Positions 57,326 to 64,000 of a stretch of DNA of 64,000 bases are shown one piece after another. The number at the start of each line of letters is the position of its first letter. The first letter of the stretch is position 1. The notes under the pieces were generated by a model. The model did no database searches and was not told where the DNA came from. It saw only the letters and a list, made by a program, of their open reading frames with translations. The stretch is from Trichoderma breve. Its lineage: Eukaryota > Ascomycota > Sordariomycetes > Hypocreales > Hypocreaceae. The stretch covers positions 1,488,001-1,552,000 of the forward strand of contig NW_026611593.1 of NCBI RefSeq assembly GCF_028502605.1. Direction: 5' to 3'. Both the position numbers and the translations under genes were made by a program.

Positions 57326-59343
57326 GATGGCGCGATGTGATTAAAGAGATCGTGGTCAATCCCCAGGAAACCTCCTTTTCCACCCCAGATAAATCGATAA
57401 GCGAGAGGAAGGTTTGCGACGCTAGAACCCGACTCAGTCGACACAAGTAACAGGTGATGTTCTCATGCCGAGAAAATGCCCGGCTTGCGACTTGCGGATC
57501 GGGTCACGCAACGGCGTGGTCTGAGCGACGGCTAAAAAAGAAAGTGGACGCAAAATTCAACACAAGCAACAGCAGCAACAGCAAGGGCGTGCTGTGTGCT
57601 GGGTGTAATATTAAAACGAGGTGAACCTGAACGGCACGCTGTAAATATTCCTTAAACGACAGACAAACGGCGCAAATGCTAATGGCAAAGCAAAAGGCCA
57701 AATTAGGAGCGATCAAGCGTTTGACGCGGTTAACGAGTGAGGTGGATTTTTTCCGATACGGCCAGCGTCGTCGCAATACGAAGAATGACAACAATGAATG
57801 CACCACGACACCATCTCTTGGTGATGGGCTCGTCTTGGTGGCAACTTGGAAAAGGCTAGCGGTCGGGCTACTGTACTCGTACAAGGGGGCTGACCAAGTT
57901 ACTGGACGCAAGCAGAGACGGCCAACAGGTTACTGGACGACGTGCCGCTAGCACTGCTAGACTAGCAAGCCACAGGTACTAGCATCCACTGTAAAGGCCC
58001 GGCTGGTGGTTGCAGTAGCGTCACAGGCCCTTCTGAAGGAATTTCCACCACGTGGGGCGCTGGGGGATTTATTGGACGGCCCTTTTGTGACGGCGTCATG
58101 CACGTTGAGATTTCTGGGGGGCTATGCAAGAATTGACTCGGAGGGAGACTATTTAGAGGCATAGACAGGCAGTAGTTTTCCCGCGATAGGTGTATGCTAG
58201 TCCTGCAGCATAGTTGTGAGTGTTCTATCTATGTATTATGACCCAAACTATACATCATCGATTTGGACACGAATAGACTCGACGAGAGTTATCTGTAAGG
58301 TTTGCACCATGGGAAACTCCGTGCCGCCTCTTATTTCGTATCGGCCCTCGGGTTCTCGCTGACGCGTAACCTTCTCCATTAGCCATAATCAGAAGTTGTC
58401 CGTGTCTCCATAGCCAACGTCAAACCATGTCTCGCCCCCACAAGTCTTATGTGTCAGAAACAACCGCCACGCAAAATACCAGAGGAGATCCGGGAATAAA
58501 CACATGGCGATGAAATAATGAGCATTACGGAGTATCTTATCCAGTATACTCCGTACGGGGTAATTGATCTACACACTTCCAAGTACCTGGCGATCCAACG
58601 TCTATATACTGTGCAACCTCACTCCGTCGTCGTGGCAAGTATTACTCACTACACTGTCTCAGCTTCACCGTGTGATCCAGATTTTGTCTGAGCATACCAT
58701 AGAATGTTCTACCATTATCATTAATTATCCATTACCCATTACGTGTACCAACAAAAGACATCAAATTGGAACAGGTAGGCCACCGTTTTCAGAAAAATCA
58801 CTGCCGTGACGTCACCCGTTAGACAGTATCAAAACGGAATGGCGAGGAATTGGCCTGCATGCCGCTTTCGGTGTTCATCAAGGTTCTCTTCCGCCTGGGC
58901 TACGATGAACGCAAACAGACATTCACTAGATATATAAACCTTCATCCGCATATTGTTCCAATCATGGTGGATACTATTATGATCTATACAACCTAGAATA
59001 TCTGTTGCTATAACGAAAGAAACCCACTGCCGGATCGATCAAGACGAAAGAATCTGCCCATTCCGAAATTCAAAACCCACTATTGTTTCCCTTACTACCA
59101 TCTAGTAAGAGAGATAATTCGTTTGCCGTTCTCAAATCTCTAAATAAAAGCATCAGACAGCGCAAAAGCCAGATAGCCAGTTCAGCTAGCTCTGCCCCGA
59201 GGCGGTTTTTCTTGCCCCAGCAACAGTATAAAAATTTTCATTGTACAACGGCCGTAAAAAAAGCAAGGCAAAAACAAACAGATCGGCGGTGTGTCCCCAA
59301 GCACATATGATATTGTTTGCCCCAAGACGCGAAGATTCTGCTC
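57326..59343. other. 2-kb region between P4-ATPase start and TFIIB stop
   Basis: Both neighbours are on the minus strand, so this holds the flippase promoter and the TFIIB 3' flank. TACTCGTA lies at 57874-57881, and a perfect hairpin built from TACGGAGTA and TACTCCGTA at 58526-58555. No supported gene is present. Confidence 0.5.
58526..58555 (+). repeat. Perfect inverted repeat, 10-bp arms, 10-nt loop
   Basis: The left arm 58526-58535 is TACGGAGTAT and the right arm 58546-58555 is its exact reverse complement, ATACTCCGTA. The loop is CTTATCCAGT. The arms are two oppositely oriented copies of the nonamer that recurs elsewhere in the window. There is no poly-T or gene end directly beside it. 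Confidence 0.92.
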
Positions 59344-60414
59344 TCACACTTGGACTTGCGGGATGTTCTCCATCTTGCCACCCTCCTCGAGCCATTCCTT
59401 CTTTATTAAAGTATCGCGGTAGGCGAAGAGGAACTTGTAAGCCGTCTTGACTGTTCCATCGCTCACGCCAGTTTGCTTAGCAATAGGAGCAGAGGGACGT
59501 GGCTCTCCCATGAGATGGCAGGCCATGTAGATACAGGCAGCAGCAACGGACAGCGGTGATCGGCCGGCCAAAGCAGAGATGTCGGTAGCCTGCTCTGCGA
59601 GATCTCGAGAGATCTTGGATATCTTTTGCTGGTTCTTGAAGCCCAACTGAGACACATAACGGCCACAGAGGTCCTCGGCGCCAACAGACGTGTTTTCGTA
59701 GTTGGTGACGGTGTTCAATCCAGTAGCGCCCTCGCCTTCGGTGTCTTGGATCTTTTGCAGGAAATTCTGTAATTGCTTAAAGACTCTGCCAACCTCCTTC
59801 TTACTAACGCTAGTAAGGTTGAAGATTTCCCTAAACGTTCGGGGCACGTTGTTTTGTCGACATGCGATGAAGATGCACCCGGCAATGACAGCCTCCTGGG
59901 GTTTGCCCTTCATGAACTTGTGCTTGTCGACGAGCTTGAAGATGTGCTTAGCAGCATTGGAGACATTTGCTCCCATATTGATAGTCTCGCAAAGCGCAAC
60001 AATCTCCTTGTATGCCTGCATCAGACCCTTCTGAGCCTTGTCTGCGTTGGCGTTGTTTTGGGTACGAGACAGGGCCTTGTGAGCCTTGGATTCGGAAAAG
60101 GCGACAGTCGTGGCCAGGTGCTGGCCCTCGACGAATTCATCCTGAGGTCCACCGACACGGCTTGGATCATCACCTCCTTGGTCATCATTGGCAAATGTAC
60201 GCCATTCAGACCGGGTATCGATGATGCGAGTGCCAACGACGACACCGCAGCTCTGGCAGACCATATCTCCGCTCGAAAACTCCTCGATCAGGTTCGGGGG
60301 GTATTCTTTGCAATCGGGACAGCAAAGCACATTGTTCAGGTCTTCTTGGAAACCGGCTCCATTTGCAGCGCCAGCTCCATTGGCATTTGCGCTCGGCAGC
60401 GGCGGCGGAAACAT
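59344..60414 (-). CDS. sua7: Transcription initiation factor TFIIB
   Basis: A single exon of 356 residues from ATG 60414-60412, close to the length of yeast TFIIB (345). The zinc ribbon has C32-x2-C35 and C53-x2-C56 (CPDCKEYPPN ... MVCQSCG). The B-reader/linker follows as IIDTRSEWRTFANDD and DPSRVGG. Two cyclin folds come next: the first with AYKEIVALCETINMG, FMKGKPQEAVIAGCIFIACRQ and VPRTFREI, the second with YVSQLGF, RSPLSVAAACIYMACHL and GVSDGTVKTAYKFLF. TFIIB bridges TBP and RNA polymerase II at promoters and helps choose the start site. It is nuclear and essential. The C-terminus ends in GGKMENIPQVQV. The frame continues stop-free upstream to 60708 without an ATG (see findings); the chosen start gives the normal family size. 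Confidence 0.95.
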   Translation of the reverse strand: MFPPPLPSANANGAGAANGAGFQEDLNNVLCCPDCKEYPPNLIEEFSSGDMVCQSCGVVVGTRIIDTRSEWRTFANDDQGGDDPSRVGGPQDEFVEGQHLATTVAFSESKAHKALSRTQNNANADKAQKGLMQAYKEIVALCETINMGANVSNAAKHIFKLVDKHKFMKGKPQEAVIAGCIFIACRQNNVPRTFREIFNLTSVSKKEVGRVFKQLQNFLQKIQDTEGEGATGLNTVTNYENTSVGAEDLCGRYVSQLGFKNQQKISKISRDLAEQATDISALAGRSPLSVAAACIYMACHLMGEPRPSAPIAKQTGVSDGTVKTAYKFLFAYRDTLIKKEWLEEGGKMENIPQVQV

Positions 60415-61557
60415 TTTGGACTTGTAGGCCCTCGGCTGGTAGATGTTGGTGATCTCGTCAAAGACTTTGCGTGCTCTCTTCGCTTCCTTTCTTCGACGCC
60501 GTAGCTGCTGCCTCTTCTTCTCTACTGTGATTCTTACGGGGGAGTTTGTTTTGAAAGAGGATCCTCTAATCCAAAGTTGATCGTTGAGGACTTGGACAAA
60601 GAGCGGTGAATGCAGTTTGACGGTCGCGAGCCTCGTTGGCTTGAGAGTGAGAGAGAAATTGACGGTAGCCTCCGACTTGACAGCAGAAGCTTTTGTCGCC
60701 GGTGGCTAGAGAGAATATATTCTTCTCTTCGTCCTTATTTGGGGATTTTTTCTTCTTATTTTTATTATTTTTTTTCTTCGTTCGAGGCGCTAGACGCGGC
60801 GAACACCGTCCCTTTCCTGACGACCTGCCGATGGCAAGGAAGCAACAAAAAGCGCGACGGTTTTTTCTTCTTTTCTTTTTTTAACTATGTAAAGGGGACC
60901 TTTTCTTCGGCCCAAAAACACCCTATAGCGCTCGTGCCGTCGGGTGATGGAGCGAAAAAGGACGTAAAATTTTGGATGCGTAAACAAATGGACTCTGCCG
61001 GCCGACCTTTCGGAACCAGTGAAGGCGTCTGAGGTTGTATCGACCGAAAAAACTCAGAGCATCGATTAGTCGGCAGAAGAAGCGGCTGAATTTGCTCCTA
61101 TCAACGGGCTTTGTAGGGCAGTGAGCGTGGTGAGGGAGCGTGGTCCAGCTTCTGGCGGCGAGAGAGTGCGAGAAAAAGAGGTTGTTTGGGAGAAAGATTT
61201 GAATGAGCGGCTGGGTGACGAAGGCGTTGTATTGTAGGTCAGGCTGGGAGCAAACTTTCGGCCTGGTTGATCAGGTAGCCAGGGAACCTTCTGGAGGGTG
61301 ACTCAGCGAAATTATTATATAATACCGTGTAAAGTTAAAGAATTTTGTAGTTCATACGGAGCGACTCTGCCTTGCCATATAAACGGGAAAATATTATTCC
61401 ATGCGTGGGGGAACGTCTGACCCCCCAATGACCGCATAGAACAGTACCTTAGTTGGGGCAATTGGCTGAGCCCGGCAGTAGAGCTACCGCGGGGCCTTGA
61501 TATAGCGAGAGCTTCTTCAACATTGTCCTTCCATATTGATTCCGCAAAACGACAAAT
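60415..61557. other. Divergent intergenic region TFIIB / RPE1
   Basis: About 1.1 kb holding two promoters. It includes T-rich stretches at 60740-60780 and 60855-60885. A perfect TGACTCA lies at 61299-61305. The plus-strand frame 60610-61032 has low-complexity composition, and I do not call it. Confidence 0.5.
61299..61305 (+). promoter_or_regulatory. Gcn4/CPC1-type heptamer upstream of RPE1
   Basis: A perfect TGACTCA lies 253 bp before the RPE1 ATG. It fits the TGASTCA consensus bound by the bZIP regulator of amino-acid starvation (Gcn4 in yeast, CPC1 in Neurospora). A heptamer can occur by chance, so this is a candidate only. Confidence 0.4.
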
Positions 61558-62592
61558 ATGGCTCCCAAAACGCTCATTGCGCCGTCAATCCTGTCAGCTG
61601 ACTTTGCACAGCTCGGTGCAGAATGCGCCCGCACCATAGAGCAGGGTGCCGATTGGCTGCACGTTGATATCATGTTAGTCGTAATGCAGATACCCGATGT
61701 CGAATCACAGCAACATTATCTGTTGTTTCGCCAAGATCCAGGCTGACAACAAGTATACAGGGACGGCCATTTCGTACCAAACATCACGTTTGGAGCTCCC
61801 GTTGTGGCAAAGGTCCGACCGCACGTCGAGAAGCCGGCGCAACCCGCCGGTCGAGGGACATTCGACTGCCACATGATGATTGCAGAGGTATATCAGATCC
61901 CGTTTCCGCATTGACGTATACACAAACTATTCTCCCTGGAAAGAATAAGAGTTTCATTGGCTTTCAAACTGACACCTTACGTCAAACCAATAGCCTAAGA
62001 AATGGGTCAAGGAATTCAAGAACGCCGGCTGTGACCTGTACTGCTTCCATTACGAGGCTGCCTTTTCCTCTGCCGCAGAGTCTCCCGAACAAACGACCGA
62101 TAAGAAGACCAACCCCAAGGAGCTGATCCGATATATCCACGAGCAGGGACTGCTTGCAGGCATTGCCATTAAGCCTGACACATCCGTCGATGTGCTTTGG
62201 GACATTCTCGAGACCTCGGATCCCAAGGAAAGACCTGATGTAAGCTCTATGGCGCACAACTCTGTTATACGGCCTGCTATAGGCTAAAATGTAGCGACTG
62301 AAAGCTAACGTATTTGGCAATGAAGATGGTTCTAGTCATGACGGTTTACCCCGGCTTTGGAGGACAGAAATTCATGGCCTCGGAGCTGCCCAAGGTGCAG
62401 GAGCTGCGAAAGCGATACCCCGAGCTGAACATTGAGGTTGACGGAGGACTCGGCCCCAGCACCATTGACCAGGCCGCCGACGCGGGAGCCAATGTCATTG
62501 TTGCAGGCAGCGCCGTCTTTGGAGCCAAGGACCCGGCCGAGGTTATTTCGCTGCTGCGGAGGTCCGTCGACACCAAGGGAGGCAAGTTGTAA
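61558..62592 (+). CDS. rpe1: Ribulose-phosphate 3-epimerase
   Basis: The exons are 61558-61673, 61761-61887, 61994-62239 and 62326-62592, giving 251 residues, the usual family length. It interconverts ribulose-5-phosphate and xylulose-5-phosphate in the pentose phosphate pathway, in the cytosol. The TIM-barrel motifs are all present: [14 protein letters not shown] at the N-terminus, [16 protein letters not shown] assembled across the first junction with its metal-binding Asp and His, TFDCHMMI with the next His, then [14 protein letters not shown] and the second Asp in [11 protein letters not shown]. Phosphate binding uses the VAGSAVFGA segment. The last intron uses an AAG acceptor at 62325 rather than the common CAG/TAG. 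It is tandem with TRP4, 500 bp downstream. Confidence 0.95.
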
Positions 62593-63092
62593 GCGGGGAG
62601 AGAGTTGGATATAGAAGATCAAATAGCTGCATGAAATAGAAATAGCGATTGCTTCCCCATGTTTAAGCTGTCAATAACATCTCAGTCATGCATGTCTCGG
62701 CTACTTTAACGCCTAAACTCAGGCGTATCGAAACAATGTCTCGAATTTACTAATGGATAGAACTGCCTACCTACGTCAAGAAGTAAAGACGATGCATCCT
62801 GTGGATCCCGAGATCGGCCAATGGCCAGCCACACTCCAATCCGCAGTTCTGGTGCTGAGTCATAGGCAAAATGGCAACGTCCTTCTCCATTGAGTCTCTC
62901 GCTGTGACGCAGATGCGGAATAGTGTGGGTGGTTCAACATTTATCCCATGTGTCAACGGACATAAAGAATTGACTCTGCATCACTCTTCATTCCTTTCAT
63001 TCCATTTCACTGCATCAGTGCCTGCGCTTAGACTCGTCTTGTTTTCATCTTTTATCAAATCTTCACACCCCCGCCAATCAAAATCCTTCGCA
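62593..63092. other. Intergenic region RPE1 / TRP4
   Basis: About 500 bp with the rpe1 3' end and the trp4 promoter and leader. It carries a perfect TGAGTCA at 62856-62862. The trp4 frame is open upstream to an ATG at 62871, which would add 74 residues. Confidence 0.5.
62856..62862 (+). promoter_or_regulatory. Gcn4/CPC1-type heptamer upstream of TRP4
   Basis: TGAGTCA, 231 bp before the proposed ATG at 63093, is a perfect match to the TGASTCA site of cross-pathway (general amino-acid) control. Position and gene function agree, because tryptophan genes are standard Gcn4/CPC1 targets. Confidence 0.6.
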
Positions 63093-64000
63093 ATGGCCTC
63101 AAGCGCAGGCACAGGCCAAGAAGGCCTTCCACCAGTCAACCTCAAGCCCTTGTTGACCAAGCTCTGGCCGACTGACAATGAAGTCACTCCCGATGAGATC
63201 GCAGAGGCAATCTCCCATTTCTTCACAAACCAGGTGACCGAGGCTCAGACGGCGTCTCTCCTCATGGCGCTTCACTTCACCAAGCTCGACTTCAAGGCCG
63301 ATGTCCTGGAGCGCTGCGCCTATGTCATGCGAAAGGCTGCGGCACCGATTCCGGTCAAGGAGCTCCAGAGTGTCATCCAGGCGCGGGGAAGAAAAGAGGG
63401 CACGTATCAAGGCGGCTTGGTAAGTTTTTTACAATTCCGATTAAATATTATTAGTTGGGAGACATTGAGTCCTATATACTTGAGAAAAAAAAAATTATGT
63501 TCTAACTATTTTCAAAACGCAGTGCGATATTGTCGGCACTGGAGGTGATTCACACGACACCTTCAATGTCAGCACAACTTCATCCATTCTTGCCTCGTCA
63601 CTACTTCTGGTTTCCAAGCACGGCAACAAGGCCAGCACGTCAAAATCGGGCAGTGCTGACATGGTCAACTGCATGAAGCCTCGGCCGCCCATTATCAGCG
63701 CCGTCAAGCCTGACACCCTAGTCAAGGTCTACTCCAACACAAATTACAGCTTCCTCTTTGCGCCAGTTTTCCACACCGGCATGCGCTATGTGGCGCCTAT
63801 CCGAAAGCAGCTCCCCTGGAGGACAATTTTCAACAACCTGGGTCCATTGGCTAATCCAGTTGAAGATGTGCTGGAGGCTCGGGTCATCGGTGTCGGAAGA
63901 CGGGATCTTGGTCCGGCATTTGCAGAAGCCTTGAGGGTTGCCGGGTGCAAGAAGGCACTGATTGTCTGCGGAGAGGAGGAGTTGGATGAAATTAGCTGTG
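63093..64000 (+). CDS. trp4: Anthranilate phosphoribosyltransferase (3' truncated by window edge)
   Basis: Visible exons are 63093-63419 and 63523-64000, continuing past the window; 268 residues are complete. The enzyme joins anthranilate and PRPP to give phosphoribosylanthranilate in tryptophan synthesis. The N-terminal helical part contains NEVTPDEIAEAISHFF and MALHFTKLDFK. The second exon starts exactly at the PRPP site: CDIVGTGGDSHDTFNVST, with the GTGGDS motif at residues 114-119. KHGNKASTSKSGSAD and FAPVFHTGMRYVAPIRKQL then bind anthranilate and phosphoribose, followed by TIFNNLGPLANP. An ATG at 62871 is in the same frame and would add 74 residues of non-family sequence. MASSAGTGQEGL at 63093 is the likelier start. 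Confidence 0.93.

Noticed and set aside
62871..63092. 74-residue N-terminal extension of TRP4 from ATG 62871
   Set aside because: It does not resemble the enzyme family and includes promoter-like sequence. The downstream ATG gives the usual N-terminus.

Overview
The window reads as nuclear DNA of a filamentous ascomycete. Most genes carry short spliceosomal introns (about 50-190 nt, GTRAGT-type donors, YAG or AAG acceptors, some with CTAAC- or CTGAC-like branch sites). The families are typical of Pezizomycotina: a CFEM surface protein, a Zn(II)2Cys6 regulator, Def1, an FLC/TRP-like channel and a P4-ATPase. The overall look suggests Sordariomycetes, probably Hypocreales and possibly Trichoderma-like; that placement is an impression and was not tested. 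I see no tRNA, rRNA, transposon, CRISPR array, virus-like element or biosynthetic cluster.

Layout. 1-5.2 kb: the C-terminal end of an unrecognised gene, a DUF4291 protein and a Vps9-type Rab5 exchange factor. 5.9-8.2 kb: an FLC/TRP-like membrane protein. 11.2-14.8 kb: a large C2H2 zinc-finger regulator. 19.0-19.5 kb: a small DUF202 membrane protein. 22.5-23.9 kb: a Zn2Cys6 regulator. 23.9-32.9 kb: a gene desert of about 9 kb. 32.9-36.5 kb: protein phosphatase methylesterase and a CFEM protein. 37.6-43.3 kb: a class V aminotransferase, the ribosomal prolyl hydroxylase Tpa1/Ofd1 and an unknown, probably mitochondrial protein. 45.2-52.5 kb: Def1 and a DHA2-like MFS exporter. 52.9-64 kb: a Dnf3-like lipid flippase, TFIIB, ribulose-phosphate 3-epimerase and the 5' part of anthranilate phosphoribosyltransferase.

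The genes are mostly unrelated housekeeping functions: membrane traffic and lipid asymmetry (Vps9, P4-ATPase), transcription and its quality control (TFIIB, Def1, two regulators), translation (Tpa1), PP2A control (PPE1), and pentose phosphate and tryptophan synthesis (RPE1, TRP4). They do not form an operon-like unit. RPE1 and TRP4 are tandem, and each has a perfect Gcn4/CPC1-type heptamer upstream, which fits a supply route through ribose-5-phosphate and PRPP to tryptophan.

Gene models were joined by hand from reading frames and splice consensus, and exon coordinates are given in each entry. The most unusual things are non-coding. The short motifs TACTCCGTA and TACTCGTA recur only in gaps, one pair forming a perfect 10-bp hairpin. 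There is a cluster of GTAC tetramers upstream of Def1, very long gaps flank the two regulators, and a long stop-free frame without ATG lies directly upstream of TFIIB. I found no convincing new multi-gene system.
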